Notes: generated from the letters alone by a model not told the origin. Shown: positions 8,653 through 18,488, numbered from the stretch's first letter. The stretch is 64,000 nucleotides of DNA from Leptotrichia sp. oral taxon 847 (GCF_001553645.1 NZ_CP014231.1:248001-312000); one strand, 5' to 3'. Numbers and translations are program-made.

Positions 8653-9768
8653 TTAAATTTTTTTAGACTTAAAAATCGCTTCTCGTACAACAACTTTAAC
8701 CGCTTTTGGATATACAATTTCAATCTTTAGTATCCCTCTTTTGACGTTAATCCATCCAAGTCCCGCAACTACAAGTTCTTCATTTTCTTTTACTTCTACA
8801 ATTTTTGTTACAAATTCATTTTCAAAATACTTTTCTTTCTCTTCTTTTGACAAAATTTGAAAAAAATCTCCTTTTATCAACTCAGAAACTCTCTCTTGAC
8901 GAGCTACATGAAATTTCACGTTCTTTGAACCATACGCTGAAAATATTGGTTTAGACTCAGAATCTGAAGTTAGAATTTTAAATCTGCAAAATACATCAAA
9001 CATAAATACTTGATTTTCTTCGAGTTTAAATGTCTTTCGCGATATTTCCCCAGCTGGAACTAATTTTAATCCAGATTCCACACTTATTAAATCAGAAACT
9101 CTTCCAACTGGAATAAGTCCAGGTGTATCAATAATTGTAATTTGAGTGCCTGGTATTTTGTTATTTATTGATTTTAATGTCGTTCCGGAATATTTTGAAG
9201 TTGTTATTCTGTTATCTTTTAAAAGTAAATTTATAATCGACGATTTTCCAACATTTGACACTCCCAAAATTGTCGCCCTCACTTTTTTATTTTTAAAAAT
9301 ATTATTTATTTTTCTAATTATCCCGTTTACCCCATATTTACTTTTAACACTTATAAACGCAATATCCATTGGCACTATTCCCTCTTCAGAAAGTCTATTT
9401 TTTACCCAGTTTGAAATTTCTGTTGGATGAATAAAATCTGGCAGTAAATCAATCTTATTAATTAAAACTATCGAATTGTAATCTCTTAAATAATCCAAGA
9501 CTTCATCAGTGAATGAGCCTTCAAAGTCAATAATATCAAAGATTGGAAGTATTATATCAGATTTTTTTACACTTTGTAAAACTTCTTTTTCGTAATCTTT
9601 TTTACTAAAATTATTTTTCAAATTTTGTCCATAATTTTTTATTTTATAACATCTTTGACAAAGTAAATTTTCTTGCATCAAAAGTTTTTCTTCTGGAACA
9701 AATCCCTCTTTATCTTTGTCTTCGCATTGCAATTCAATCCCGCAACCAAGGCATTTTTTTGTTATCAA
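8653..9768 (-). CDS. yqeH: Ribosome biogenesis GTPase YqeH
   Basis: N-terminal zinc finger (CLGCGIELQC, then CQRCYKIKNYG) followed by a circularly permuted GTPase domain. The order is NKIDLLP (G4), an SVK-type G5, GVSNVGKSSIINLL (G1), TSKYSGTT (G2) and DTPGL (G3), which is diagnostic of YqeH. It acts in 30S subunit maturation. Length of 371 residues is normal. Confidence 0.95.
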   Translation of the reverse strand: MITKKCLGCGIELQCEDKDKEGFVPEEKLLMQENLLCQRCYKIKNYGQNLKNNFSKKDYEKEVLQSVKKSDIILPIFDIIDFEGSFTDEVLDYLRDYNSIVLINKIDLLPDFIHPTEISNWVKNRLSEEGIVPMDIAFISVKSKYGVNGIIRKINNIFKNKKVRATILGVSNVGKSSIINLLLKDNRITTSKYSGTTLKSINNKIPGTQITIIDTPGLIPVGRVSDLISVESGLKLVPAGEISRKTFKLEENQVFMFDVFCRFKILTSDSESKPIFSAYGSKNVKFHVARQERVSELIKGDFFQILSKEEKEKYFENEFVTKIVEVKENEELVVAGLGWINVKRGILKIEIVYPKAVKVVVREAIFKSKKI

Positions 9769-9780
9769 TTCTTTCCTCCA

Positions 9781-10614
9781 TCATATTTTATACTTTTTAT
9801 AACCTTCTCTTCTACCTTTCAGGACAGCCCTGTGATAAGCCTTATTTTTGGTAATAAGCATGCCTACAAAGCTTCTAAATAATTTTTTCCAGTATTTAAA
9901 AATATACATTTTATTTTTTCTGTATTTTACTTCTTTTTTTACCAAAGCTCCAAATCCTAAAGCGTAGTTATAAGCTCTTGTTAGATCATCATAATTTCCT
10001 TTTTTTGCTGGATGAAAAATTATATCATTTGCAAAATATCTACCTTTATATCCTTTGTGAAGTAAGGTTAATACATAATCAGTTTCCTCTCCACTTCCAT
10101 AAATCGCCCCGACTCCCAATTGTTCGTCAAATAGAATAATTTCATCTCCGTCGTAATTCACAAAAAATGTGATGGATTTTACAGTCACATCAACATTATC
10201 GGGTGTAATATTCATATCTTTTGTTTCCATAACACCTGTTCCATAATCTTTTCCACGCTCAAGTGTACGGCATGAATAAATTTTATAATTTTTTTTTCGT
10301 TCAAAAAAAGAAACTACTTTTTCTAATGTGTCATCGGCATATTCGCAATCATCATCGGGAAATCCAACTATTTCTCCTTTTCTTAAAATAAGTCCTTTGT
10401 TCCGATTAAGACTGAGCCCTTTTTCTTCACTTTTAGTATACTTTATATCAAATAATTTCTCATATCTTTTCAAAATTTTAAACACTTCATCATGTTCATT
10501 CTGATCTACCACGACTAATTCAAAATCTTTAAACGTCTGCCGTGCTAAGCTTTCCAAAAATAGTACAAGTTCATCTATCACATTTATTGTAGGCATTATC
10601 AAAGATACTTTCAT
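9781..10614 (-). CDS. Family 2 glycosyltransferase
   Basis: GT-A fold glycosyltransferase. It starts MKVSLIMPTINV with a nucleotide-sugar binding beta strand, then VVDQN, KGLSLNRNKGL and the DxD-like FPDDDCEYAD. The 278-residue protein has a basic C-terminus with possible membrane contact. It probably transfers a sugar in surface polysaccharide synthesis; donor and acceptor are unknown. ATG 10614 has GGAG eight bases upstream and is preferred over the earlier in-frame ATG at 10635. No other glycan genes adjoin it. Confidence 0.85.
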   Translation of the reverse strand: MKVSLIMPTINVIDELVLFLESLARQTFKDFELVVVDQNEHDEVFKILKRYEKLFDIKYTKSEEKGLSLNRNKGLILRKGEIVGFPDDDCEYADDTLEKVVSFFERKKNYKIYSCRTLERGKDYGTGVMETKDMNITPDNVDVTVKSITFFVNYDGDEIILFDEQLGVGAIYGSGEETDYVLTLLHKGYKGRYFANDIIFHPAKKGNYDDLTRAYNYALGFGALVKKEVKYRKNKMYIFKYWKKLFRSFVGMLITKNKAYHRAVLKGRREGYKKYKI

Positions 10615-10683
10615 AAAAAACTTCTCCTTTCCCATTTTTTACTTTTCATTTTTTTATATCTCAAAAAATTTTTGTTTTATAAA

Positions 10684-11457
10684 TTAATGAATATCAATTA
10701 CAGCCATATATGGAAGATGATCCGACAATTTTGTCCAGTCCTGCGTGGCATCATTTATATAATAACTTGCCTTAACTTTCCATTTATTTGATTTATTTCC
10801 AAAAATATAGTCGATTCTTGGTTTATTAAGCGATCTAATTTCAGGCGAACGAGCTTCCATATAAGTGTCTTTCCAGTTTTTCATCATTTCGCTGTAATAT
10901 CTCGTTGTTGGCAAAAAATTAAAATCACCGCTTATAAATTTTATGTCATTTTTGTCAAAAAAACTTGTCAAAACTCCCAGTGAGTCTATTTCTTCTGGTT
11001 TCATTTCCTGCTTAAAATCCAAGTGCGTATTCATAATCAAAACTTTTTTCCCAAATACTTTTTTTGGTATTTCTGCAATTACCAACTGCCGTCTTTCTTT
11101 TCCCATCGAAGGTAATTCGTAGCTATAAATTTTATCAACAGGATATTTTGAGATAAATGCAATTCCATACTCCCCATTGTCATAATCCATAGCCTTTTGA
11201 AAGTAATAGTATCCGTAACCCAGCTCTTTTGCAATATCTGATGTTACGTCTCGAAAATTACTTCTTCTTGTGTATCTGTCAACTTCTTGAAGTGAAACAA
11301 AATCTGGTGAATACGGCTTTATACTCTGCCCCAATTTTTGTCCATTTGTAAGTCTTGCTCCGTAAATATTATATGTCATTAATTTCAATTCTTTTGCTGA
11401 AAGCATAATGGCATTTACTATCATAAATAATGACATCATCTTTTTTATACTGCTCAT
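10684..11457 (-). CDS. Exported endonuclease/exonuclease/phosphatase family protein
   Basis: 257 residues with an N-terminal signal peptide (hydrophobic residues about 8-20, then SAKE). EEP-fold motifs follow: MTYNIYG, LQEVD, NTHLD, GDFNFLP and RIDYIFG, ending with SDHLPY, so the metal-binding and catalytic His/Asp residues are all present. Family members cut nucleic acids, phosphoinositides or sphingomyelin. Export suggests an extracytoplasmic substrate, which I cannot identify. Confidence 0.85.
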   Translation of the reverse strand: MSSIKKMMSLFMIVNAIMLSAKELKLMTYNIYGARLTNGQKLGQSIKPYSPDFVSLQEVDRYTRRSNFRDVTSDIAKELGYGYYYFQKAMDYDNGEYGIAFISKYPVDKIYSYELPSMGKERRQLVIAEIPKKVFGKKVLIMNTHLDFKQEMKPEEIDSLGVLTSFFDKNDIKFISGDFNFLPTTRYYSEMMKNWKDTYMEARSPEIRSLNKPRIDYIFGNKSNKWKVKASYYINDATQDWTKLSDHLPYMAVIDIH

Positions 11458-11525
11458 TTTAAAAATACTTCTCCCGTTTTTTTTATTATTATATCATTTT
11501 TTATTCTATTCGTAAAATTTATTTT

Positions 11526-11551
11526 AAAAAAAATAATGAAAGTATTATTTT
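11526..11551 (-). terminator. Terminator of the trp operon
   Basis: Hairpin AAAATAAT/ATTATTTT followed by eight T on the minus strand, about 40 bases past the trpA stop codon. It ends the trpL-E-GD-C-F-B-A transcript. Confidence 0.7.
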
Positions 11552-11587
11552 AACTTTCTTCCATTATCTTAAACTATTTTATAATTT

Positions 11588-12361
11588 TTATTTAAACAAT
11601 TCATTTATTTTCTGTATGGTCGAATTCACATCGTTTGATTTTGTGATTTCCACTATACTTGTTCCAACAATTACTCCATCCGCAAACTTTCTCATTGTAT
11701 TCACATTATCATTATTTTTTATACCGAATCCCAATGACACAGGTAAATTTGTCTTTGTTCTGATATTTTTAATAAATTTTTCAAGTCTTTGCAAATCAAC
11801 TTGTTTACTTCCTGTTACTCCAAGTGAACCTATTGCATAAACAAATCCACTTCCTCGAGATGTGATTTTTTTTATTCTATCTTGAGAAGTTACACTTACA
11901 AACGGAATAAAATCAATATTATTCTTTTTTGCTTTCTCAAACAGTTCTTCTGCCTCCTCATAGGGTAAATCAGGCACTAGAAGACCTTTTATGCCACTTT
12001 TTACACATTTTTCGATAAATTTGTCAATTCCGTAAGAAAAAATTAAATTGTAATAAATTAAAAATATAAGTGGTTTTGTAACTTTATCTTTAACTTCGGT
12101 TACCAAATCAAATACCGTATCTGTCGTAACACCAGCTTCTGACGCTGCAAAAGAAGTTTTGGATATAAGTTTTCCGTCAGCTATCGGATCTGAATAAGGC
12201 ACTCCGACTTCCAACATATCAATACTCGTCTTATCCAAATTTTCTAAAAAATCTTTTGTAAATTCTAAATTGGGATAGCCTGCAACTATATACCCAATAT
12301 TTGTTTTTTCTCCATTTTGTTTTTTCTTCTCAAATACATTTTTTATACTATTCATTGACAT
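11588..12361 (-). CDS. trpA: Tryptophan synthase alpha chain
   Basis: TIM-barrel alpha subunit, 257 residues. It cleaves indole-3-glycerol phosphate to indole and glyceraldehyde-3-phosphate. The catalytic Glu is E51 in [15 protein letters not shown], with the catalytic Asp in the same block. The phosphate loop is at GFGIKNN and [10 protein letters not shown]. Last gene of the operon. Its start overlaps the trpB stop by 14 bases, so the two subunits of the alpha2-beta2 complex are translationally coupled. GGAG lies within the end of trpB. Confidence 0.97.
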   Translation of the reverse strand: MSMNSIKNVFEKKKQNGEKTNIGYIVAGYPNLEFTKDFLENLDKTSIDMLEVGVPYSDPIADGKLISKTSFAASEAGVTTDTVFDLVTEVKDKVTKPLIFLIYYNLIFSYGIDKFIEKCVKSGIKGLLVPDLPYEEAEELFEKAKKNNIDFIPFVSVTSQDRIKKITSRGSGFVYAIGSLGVTGSKQVDLQRLEKFIKNIRTKTNLPVSLGFGIKNNDNVNTMRKFADGVIVGTSIVEITKSNDVNSTIQKINELFK

Positions 12362-13541
12362 TTTCTCCTTTCAATACTGAAAATACTGTGTGCATATCTT
12401 TGTCTCCACGTCCTGATACATTTACAATTATTGTTTCCCTCTTATCTTTTGACAGCGTTGGACACAATTTTTCCAAATAAGCAAGCGCGTGAGCACTTTC
12501 TATTGCTGGTATTATTCCCTCTTTCCGAGTTACTAAAATTAGTGCATCCATCGCTTCCTTATCAGTAATTGGCGCATAAATTGCCTTTTTCATATCATGA
12601 AGATAGGAATGTTCCGGTCCTACTCCCGGATAATCAAGTCCTGCGGAAATTGAATGAACTGGTAAAATTTGTCCATATTTATTTTGCAGCACATAAGTCT
12701 TCATTCCATGAATAATCCCTTCTCTTCCAAGTGTCAATGTGGCAGCGTGTTTATCAGTGTCAATTCCAAGTCCACCAGCTTCCACACCGTACAATTTTGT
12801 GGTGCTGTCATCCAAAAATCCACTAAAAATTCCAATTGCATTGCTTCCACCGCCAACACAGGCAATTACATGGTCAGCGTGCTTTCCCAAAGCTTCTATT
12901 TGCTGTCTAGCCTCTTTCCCAATAACCGACTGAAAATTTTTCACAATCGTAGGATAAGGATGAGGCCCTACAACAGAACCAATTACATAAAACACAGTTT
13001 CAATTTCAGCAACCCAAGCTTGAATTGCAGCAGTTGTTGCTTCTTTTAGTGTCTTTAGACCATCCTTGACACAAACAACTTTTGCCCCCAAAAGCTCCAT
13101 TCTAAAAACGTTTAATTTTTGACGCTCAATGTCAACCGCTCCCATATAGACATCGCATTCAAGCCCAAGAAGTGCCGCAGCTGTGGCAGTTGCAACTCCA
13201 TGTTGTCCAGCACCAGTTTCAGCAATTACTTTCTTTTTTCCCATTTTTTTAGCAAGTAGGACTTGTCCTAGCGCATTATTTATTTTATGTGCTCCTGTAT
13301 GGTTCAAATCCTCTCTTTTTAAATAAATGTCGTGGTTATAATAGTCGCTCAAACTTTTTGCATAATAAAGCGGCGTCTCTCTCCCAACATAATTTTTTAA
13401 TAAATCTTCAAAATTTTTGTAAAACTCCTTGTCATCTTTTAATTCATCATAAGCTTTTTCCAGTTCAAACAGCGCCGTCATAACCGTTTCAGGAACAAAC
13501 TGTCCTCCAAAATTTCCAAAATATGCTTTTTTATTTTCCAT
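12348..13541 (-). CDS. trpB: Tryptophan synthase beta chain
   Basis: 397 residues, PLP enzyme joining indole and serine. The PLP-binding lysine is K86 in [13 protein letters not shown], and the phosphate cup is [10 protein letters not shown]. The N-terminal [15 protein letters not shown] is typical of TrpB1, the form partnered with TrpA. The reading frame is intact. It overlaps trpA and follows trpF by 29 bases. Confidence 0.98.
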   Translation of the reverse strand: MENKKAYFGNFGGQFVPETVMTALFELEKAYDELKDDKEFYKNFEDLLKNYVGRETPLYYAKSLSDYYNHDIYLKREDLNHTGAHKINNALGQVLLAKKMGKKKVIAETGAGQHGVATATAAALLGLECDVYMGAVDIERQKLNVFRMELLGAKVVCVKDGLKTLKEATTAAIQAWVAEIETVFYVIGSVVGPHPYPTIVKNFQSVIGKEARQQIEALGKHADHVIACVGGGSNAIGIFSGFLDDSTTKLYGVEAGGLGIDTDKHAATLTLGREGIIHGMKTYVLQNKYGQILPVHSISAGLDYPGVGPEHSYLHDMKKAIYAPITDKEAMDALILVTRKEGIIPAIESAHALAYLEKLCPTLSKDKRETIIVNVSGRGDKDMHTVFSVLKGENVNE

Positions 13542-13570
13542 AATTATTTCCTTTCCACTTTTATTTTAAA

Positions 13571-14251
13571 TTAAGATTTCACAACTTTAATTACTTCTTC
13601 AACTAATTTTCTAGCTTTTCTATCATTAATTTCAACTTTACTATTTACATCCACTACCGCTGGCTTATAAAATAGCGCCACTTCTATATTTTTTGGTGAA
13701 ATTCCACCAGCCAAGACAAACGAATATGGATTTACCCCTTTTAATATTTTCCAGTCAAAAATTTCTCCATTTCCACCAGCTTTTTCGCCCTTTGTTTCAA
13801 AAAGTGGATATTCAATAAGGGACTTGTAATCATTGATATTTGGAAGTTTTTCTTCTACTTTAAAAGTTTTCCAAATTTTTGTCTTATTTCTAATATTTTT
13901 CGTCTCATTTTCTAATTCATTCAAATGATTTTTATAAATTCTTTCAAACGCCTTTTTCAGCTCCTCACAATATTCCGCCGTCTCATTTCCATGAAGCTGG
14001 ACAACATCAAGTTTAAGTGCTTCTACAATCCTTACAACATCCCTTATCATCGCATTCACAAATACCCCAACAACTTTTTTCCCGTTTTTATGTGCAAGTT
14101 GCACAATTTGACTTGAAACTTCAATATTTACTCTTCTCGGACTTTCCGCAAAAATACATCCAATGTAGTCAATATCCAGTTCCTTTAATTCTTCCATTTC
14201 CTCAACCGACCGAATTCCACAAACTTTTAATAAGGTTTTATTAATTTCCAC
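13571..14251 (-). CDS. trpF: Phosphoribosylanthranilate isomerase
   Basis: TIM barrel starting LLKVCGIRS, where the Cys is catalytic. VVGVFVNA and VVQLHGNE follow, then FVLAGGISPKN and VDVNSKVE near the end. It converts phosphoribosylanthranilate to CdRP. The frame opens earlier with a TTG at 14272, but GTG 14251 has AGAGGAGA directly upstream and gives the family-like start, so a GTG start is preferred. The final Asp-rich motif reads VDVNSKVE instead of the usual DVSSGVE. Confidence 0.95.
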   Translation of the reverse strand: MEINKTLLKVCGIRSVEEMEELKELDIDYIGCIFAESPRRVNIEVSSQIVQLAHKNGKKVVGVFVNAMIRDVVRIVEALKLDVVQLHGNETAEYCEELKKAFERIYKNHLNELENETKNIRNKTKIWKTFKVEEKLPNINDYKSLIEYPLFETKGEKAGGNGEIFDWKILKGVNPYSFVLAGGISPKNIEVALFYKPAVVDVNSKVEINDRKARKLVEEVIKVVKS

Positions 14252-14280
14252 TTTATCTCCTCTCCAATTCAAAAATTATT

Positions 14281-15027
14281 TTAATTTTTCAACTTTTTTA
14301 AATTCAAATTTCCTCTCATAAGCGCTTCCCCAATCAAAAGCCCATCAACTCCAATAGTTTTTGCATATTCCAAATCATCTTTTGTCATAAAACCGCTTTC
14401 TCCAACAAGAATAAGTTTTCTTTTCATTTCAGCTGGAATTTTATCTATCAATTTTTTCGTTGTCGCAATATCCACTTCAAAAGTATCAAGATTTCTATTA
14501 TTCACTCCCAAAATTTCCAAATTAGGTATTTTTAAAGCTCGTTCCAACTCAACCTCATCATGAACTTCAACCAAAACTTCAAGCTCCAATTCATGCGCCA
14601 ATTTATGCAACTCACGAAAAGTCTTATCATCCAACATTCTCACGATAAGAAGTATCGCCGAAGCTCCCAAAAATTTAGCATGAGCCACCTGAAACGGAGT
14701 ATAAATAAAGTCCTTCCTCAAAATCGGCATTTCTGGAAATTTCTCTCTTACAATTTTTATAAAATCATTCTCTCCTTTAAAATATTCCTTTTCTGTCAGT
14801 ATCGAAAAAGCTGCAACCCCTTTATCCACATAACTTTGAGCCTGTTTTAATAAATCAAAATCATCTTTTGCAATTTTCCCTTTCGATGGAGAAGCCCTCT
14901 TAATTTCCCCAATAATTTGAATTCCTTTTTGATTAAGTGCCTTTTTTAAAGATGGCTGTTTAAAAGACTTTAATTCGTCTTCAAGCTGTATATCTCTTTT
15001 AATTTTTATTTTTTCTAAAATATCCAT
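14281..15027 (-). CDS. trpC: Indole-3-glycerol phosphate synthase
   Basis: 248 residues. The motif GEIKRASPSKGKI holds the catalytic Glu and Lys. ILRKDFIYTPFQV, GVNNRNLDTFEVD and LVGESGF are the standard IGPS blocks. It closes CdRP to indole-3-glycerol phosphate. In most trp operons it directly follows trpD; here an insert of five small genes (15045-16876) lies between it and trpGD. Confidence 0.97.
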   Translation of the reverse strand: MDILEKIKIKRDIQLEDELKSFKQPSLKKALNQKGIQIIGEIKRASPSKGKIAKDDFDLLKQAQSYVDKGVAAFSILTEKEYFKGENDFIKIVREKFPEMPILRKDFIYTPFQVAHAKFLGASAILLIVRMLDDKTFRELHKLAHELELEVLVEVHDEVELERALKIPNLEILGVNNRNLDTFEVDIATTKKLIDKIPAEMKRKLILVGESGFMTKDDLEYAKTIGVDGLLIGEALMRGNLNLKKLKN

Positions 15028-15044
15028 ATTTTTCCTTTCGTAGT

Positions 15045-15419
15045 TTAAAAACTTAATATTGTATTAACAATTTGATTTATTAAATTAGTAGAGAGTATTG
15101 TGAAAATAACGAAAATTACTATATTTACTAAAAAAATTATTATTTTTAACCTAATTTTGTATTTTTTCTTTTTTTCTTCATCTTCAATTTTATTTATTTT
15201 TTTAAACTTTATAGAGCAAAAATACATAGTTGTTATTTTAAATAATAACCAAATTAATGGAATATTGAAAAAAATATTATCAAATATACTCTCAATAACA
15301 TAAAGAGGTAGTATTATATATACTAGTATTGAAAATTTGAAGAAAAATATAAATAATAGTATTATTTCTGGGATTATAAAATACCTCAAACATTTTTCTT
15401 TATATAAAGTTTTTATCAT
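15045..15419 (-). CDS. Small multi-pass membrane protein of the trp insert
   Basis: 124 residues, no family recognised. There are about three to four hydrophobic helices (residues 12-40, 42-62 and 88-112), with a charged Lys/Glu segment (EDEEKKKKYK) between the second pair. It starts four bases after the DUF3791-type gene stop, so it is probably translated as the last gene of the toxin-like cassette. It could be a membrane accessory of that cassette, but that is inference from position alone. Confidence 0.55.
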   Translation of the reverse strand: MIKTLYKEKCLRYFIIPEIILLFIFFFKFSILVYIILPLYVIESIFDNIFFNIPLIWLLFKITTMYFCSIKFKKINKIEDEEKKKKYKIRLKIIIFLVNIVIFVIFTILSTNLINQIVNTILSF

Positions 15420-15423
15420 ATTT

Positions 15424-15627
15424 TCAATTTCTTTTACTTTCTATAATTTTATCAATATCTTCAAATGCGTTTTCTAAAGTTTCCGTATGATATTTTTCGT
15501 ACATACTGTATATTAATTGTGTTATATTAAGTTTATCCCATTCTTTTAAAATATCACTCGCATTTTTATTTTTTTTATCTGCATATTTTTCCAATAAATA
15601 TATAAAAAAATTCATTTCTTTAGACAT
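15424..15627 (-). CDS. DUF3791-like small protein
   Basis: About 67 residues, all-helical in appearance: MSKEMNFFIYLLEKYADK, then SDILKEWDKLNITQLIYSMY and YHTETLENAFEDIDKII. This matches my memory of the DUF3791 family, which is often next to DUF3990 genes. ATG 15627 gives the family start MSKE; another ATG lies at 15636. It overlaps the upstream 86-residue gene by a few bases. It may be an antitoxin or accessory for the DUF3990 protein; not experimentally established to my knowledge. Confidence 0.65.
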   Translation of the reverse strand: MSKEMNFFIYLLEKYADKKNKNASDILKEWDKLNITQLIYSMYEKYHTETLENAFEDIDKIIESKRN

Positions 15628-15880
15628 AGTAATCATCTCTTATATATAGTGAATTTCTAGGGTTTCCAGTTACCTGCTCATTTTCCCACATATCAAAAAT
15701 TACAAGAGGGCTAAAATCCCACATTTCTAATTCAAAATCTGAAAGCATTTTATATGTTTCTGAATAAAAAAACTTTCTTAATGCCTCCATTTCATTAAAA
15801 CCATATTTTTCAACAATTAATCTTATGATTTGAGTATCATATTTCTCCAATATATCTGAAAAAATTGTTTTCATATTCAT
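15620..15880 (-). CDS. Small conserved partner protein of the DUF3990 cassette
   Basis: 86 residues, acidic, predicted helical. Recognisable blocks are YGFNEMEALRKFFYSETYKML and EQVTGNPRNSLYIRDD. I recall similar short proteins next to DUF3990/DUF3791 genes but know no functional name. The start ATG overlaps the DUF3990 stop (ATGA), with GGAGG seven bases upstream inside the DUF3990 gene. The two proteins are therefore made in coupled fashion, as in toxin-antitoxin pairs. Confidence 0.6.
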   Translation of the reverse strand: MNMKTIFSDILEKYDTQIIRLIVEKYGFNEMEALRKFFYSETYKMLSDFELEMWDFSPLVIFDMWENEQVTGNPRNSLYIRDDYYV

Positions 15881-16356
15881 AATTCCACCTCCAAAAATTT
15901 TAAATATTTAAGAGCCTTTTCTGTTTTAAAAGTATACTGGTCTTTAAGATTTTGAGGTAAAAGTCTTTTTAAAGCCTCGTTTTCATCGTAAATTCCATTT
16001 AAATAGAGATTGATAACAGGCATTGTATTATCATTTGCAACAGGTCCTATTATAATATCCCAATTTTCATTATTTGTTATATTATTGTTCCTATTTTGAA
16101 TAACAAATTTAAGCCATTCTCTATTAGCTGATTCAAAATATAAAACTTTCAAATTCTTTAATTGCTCCTTGCTTATTTCATACACGGAAACTGTTGCAAT
16201 TCCTTGTTGTCTTCGTTTTTGAGTCAGCTTTGCCCATTTTTTAGCCTGTTTAAAATCCGAAGTTAGATAAAAAACATATCCAAAATCTAAGAGCCTAGTA
16301 TTTGTGATAATTCTAGGATTTTTCACTTTGACATTACTTCCATGATACAATTTCAC
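15877..16356 (-). CDS. DUF3990 protein, ADP-ribosyltransferase-like candidate toxin
   Basis: 159 residues. The N-terminus MKLYHGSNVKVKNPRI followed by TRLLDFGYVFYLTSDFKQAKKWA is the DUF3990 signature. I place this family with the ADP-ribosyltransferase fold: the YHGS and FYLTSD strands correspond to the R/H-Y-[EQ] clade pattern. A later block reads DIIIGPVANDNTM. Action on a cytoplasmic target is inferred. First gene of a tightly overlapping set of three or four inside the trp operon. Confidence 0.7.
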   Translation of the reverse strand: MKLYHGSNVKVKNPRIITNTRLLDFGYVFYLTSDFKQAKKWAKLTQKRRQQGIATVSVYEISKEQLKNLKVLYFESANREWLKFVIQNRNNNITNNENWDIIIGPVANDNTMPVINLYLNGIYDENEALKRLLPQNLKDQYTFKTEKALKYLKFLEVEL

Positions 16357-16486
16357 TTAATCACCCCTTTTTTCTTATTTTTTTATAATTTTAGGAAAAC
16401 TAAATAATTTTTATTAAAGAAATTTTAAATTTAAATCCTTTTTATAAATTTCAAAATTATATTTTTCTCAGTTATATTTTACAATA

Positions 16487-16876
16487 CTATTTCACTATTT
16501 CTAACAATTTATTATATTGAATTTTGTTTATTAGATAAATAGCATTATACGGAACTTCTACATAATATTTTTTATCATTCTCATAAATATAAACATTTAG
16601 TTCTTCAATTTTTAATAAATAATATTTTTCTAGATTTGGAAAATCATTTACAGATTCTGTTCTGCTTCTCAATTGTTTCAATATTTTTACAATGTCATCT
16701 ATTTTATTAGGAGAATTTATATCTTTAATTTTTCTCTCTTTGCTAAAAACTTCTATTCTAGCAATTTTTTCAGGATTAAAATTGATTTTTCTTGTACTGG
16801 TACTATAAAGAAAAAATCCTAAAATAGCCAATATTAAAGTTACTAAAATCAAATACTTACTTTGTATAGTTTTCAT
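16487..16876 (-). CDS. Hypothetical membrane-anchored protein, DUF5301-like
   Basis: About 130 residues. One N-terminal membrane helix (YLILVTLILAILGFFLY) is followed by a globular domain with IARIEVFSKERKIK and, near the end, YIYENDKKYYVEVPYNAIY. This resembles the DUF5301 pattern as I recall it. ATG 16876 lies inside the trpGD coding end (20-base overlap); alternative starts are at 16885 and 16903. First gene of the trp insert. The function is unknown. Confidence 0.5.
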   Translation of the reverse strand: MKTIQSKYLILVTLILAILGFFLYSTSTRKINFNPEKIARIEVFSKERKIKDINSPNKIDDIVKILKQLRSRTESVNDFPNLEKYYLLKIEELNVYIYENDKKYYVEVPYNAIYLINKIQYNKLLEIVK

Positions 16877-18488
16877 AAAACTCATAAACCTTCCCACTCT
16901 CAATTGCCTCCAAAATCAATTCTTTTGCCTTTGCAGGATGATCCACCACATTCGCAGTATAAAGTCCAAACATCGCATTTAACACGACTATATCAAATTT
17001 TGCCGATTTTTCTTCACCTTTTAATATCCTCTTTAAAATTTCAGAATTTTCTTCTGCAGTTCCACCTTCGATTTCAGAATGAAAAGCTCTTTTAAATCCA
17101 AAACTTTCAGGCGAAATTGTATATTCTAGAATTTGATCTCCTTTTACTTCGATAATTTTTGTATCGTCGCAAATCGTAATTTCATCAAGTCCATCATTTC
17201 CACGAACAACCAACGCATGTTCTCTTTCTAATAATTGTAATGTTTCAGCATACAATCTGTGAACAGGTTCATGATAAAGCCCAACTAATTGATACTTCAA
17301 TTTTTTGTTAGGATGTAGTAAAGGTCCTAAAACATTGAAAACAGTTCTTATTCCAAGTTGCTGACGAACTTCTCTAACTTCTCCAACTAATTTATGGAAA
17401 AACGGTGCATGGAAAAATGCTAAATGTTTTTTCTCCAGTTTATCTAATTGAGTCAACAATGATTTTTCCAAAGGAACTCCCAATTTATCTAAAACATCGC
17501 TACTTCCACTCTTACTTGAAACCGCACGATTTCCATGTTTTGCAACAGTTACTCCCATCGCTCCCAAAATAAATGCCACTGCTGTAGAAATATTTATCGT
17601 TTTAAATCCATCTCCGCCAGTCCCACAAACATCTATCATATCACTTTCATCCTCAAACGTTGTACTATATTCCAAAATATTTTTTACAAAAGCAGTAAGC
17701 GATTCTGGATAAAGACTTTTTTCTGAAATTAATACAAGAAGTGCTCCCAGTTGCACAATATTGTAGTTCTTGCTGTCAATGATTTCACAAATTTCCCTAA
17801 AATCAGAATCTGTAAGCGAAATATTATCTTGCAATTTTTTTAAATATTTTTTCAAACTTTCATTTTTTTCCATATTTTTTAACTCCTTTTTTATCTCTAA
17901 TTCTCTTTTATTTTTATTATCAAGTTTTACAAAATTTTCAATCATTTTTTTACCATATTCCGTAAAAAATGACTCAGGGTGAAACTGTATTCCATAAATG
18001 TCTTTAGTTTTATGTTCAATCGCCATAATAACGCCATCTTTTGACTTTGCTGTAACGATTAAATCTGGACTTAGTGTATCTTCATCCACATAAAGTGAGT
18101 GATAGCGCATTACATTAAACTCTTTAGGTAAATCACAAAACAATTTTGAATTATCGTAAAGCACCTCAATTTCTGAAGACTTCCCGTGCATAGGATTTTC
18201 CATTCTTTTTATTTCTGCACCAGACACATATCCTATCGCCTGATGTCCCAGACAAATTCCTAAAATTGGAATATCTTCGATTTCTTTCAAAATTTCAAGA
18301 CAAACTCCGCTATCTTTCGGATGCTTTGGTCCAGGCGACAAAACTATTTTGCTTGGATTTAATTTTCTAATTTCTTCTAACGAAATTTCATCATTTCTCA
18401 CTGTTCTAACTTCTTCACAGGACAACTCCTTTAAATATTGCTCCACATTAAACACGAATGAATCGTAGTTATCTATCATTAAAATCAT
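16857..18488 (-). CDS. trpGD: Anthranilate synthase glutaminase / anthranilate phosphoribosyltransferase fusion
   Basis: 543 residues. Residues 1-195 are TrpG, a class I glutamine amidotransferase with nucleophile C79 in GICLGHQ and H170/E172 in FHPES. After a Lys/Glu linker, residues ~207-543 are TrpD, with DVCGTGGDGFKTINIST for PRPP binding and AKHGNRAVSSKSGSSDVL. The fusion supplies ammonia to TrpE and then attaches phosphoribose to anthranilate. The reading frame is intact. Confidence 0.96.
   Translation of the reverse strand: MILMIDNYDSFVFNVEQYLKELSCEEVRTVRNDEISLEEIRKLNPSKIVLSPGPKHPKDSGVCLEILKEIEDIPILGICLGHQAIGYVSGAEIKRMENPMHGKSSEIEVLYDNSKLFCDLPKEFNVMRYHSLYVDEDTLSPDLIVTAKSKDGVIMAIEHKTKDIYGIQFHPESFFTEYGKKMIENFVKLDNKNKRELEIKKELKNMEKNESLKKYLKKLQDNISLTDSDFREICEIIDSKNYNIVQLGALLVLISEKSLYPESLTAFVKNILEYSTTFEDESDMIDVCGTGGDGFKTINISTAVAFILGAMGVTVAKHGNRAVSSKSGSSDVLDKLGVPLEKSLLTQLDKLEKKHLAFFHAPFFHKLVGEVREVRQQLGIRTVFNVLGPLLHPNKKLKYQLVGLYHEPVHRLYAETLQLLEREHALVVRGNDGLDEITICDDTKIIEVKGDQILEYTISPESFGFKRAFHSEIEGGTAEENSEILKRILKGEEKSAKFDIVVLNAMFGLYTANVVDHPAKAKELILEAIESGKVYEFYENYTK

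Noticed and set aside
12669-13049. Plus-strand ORF of 126 codons across trpB
   Set aside because: Opposite to intact trpB with all catalytic motifs; no start signals of its own.
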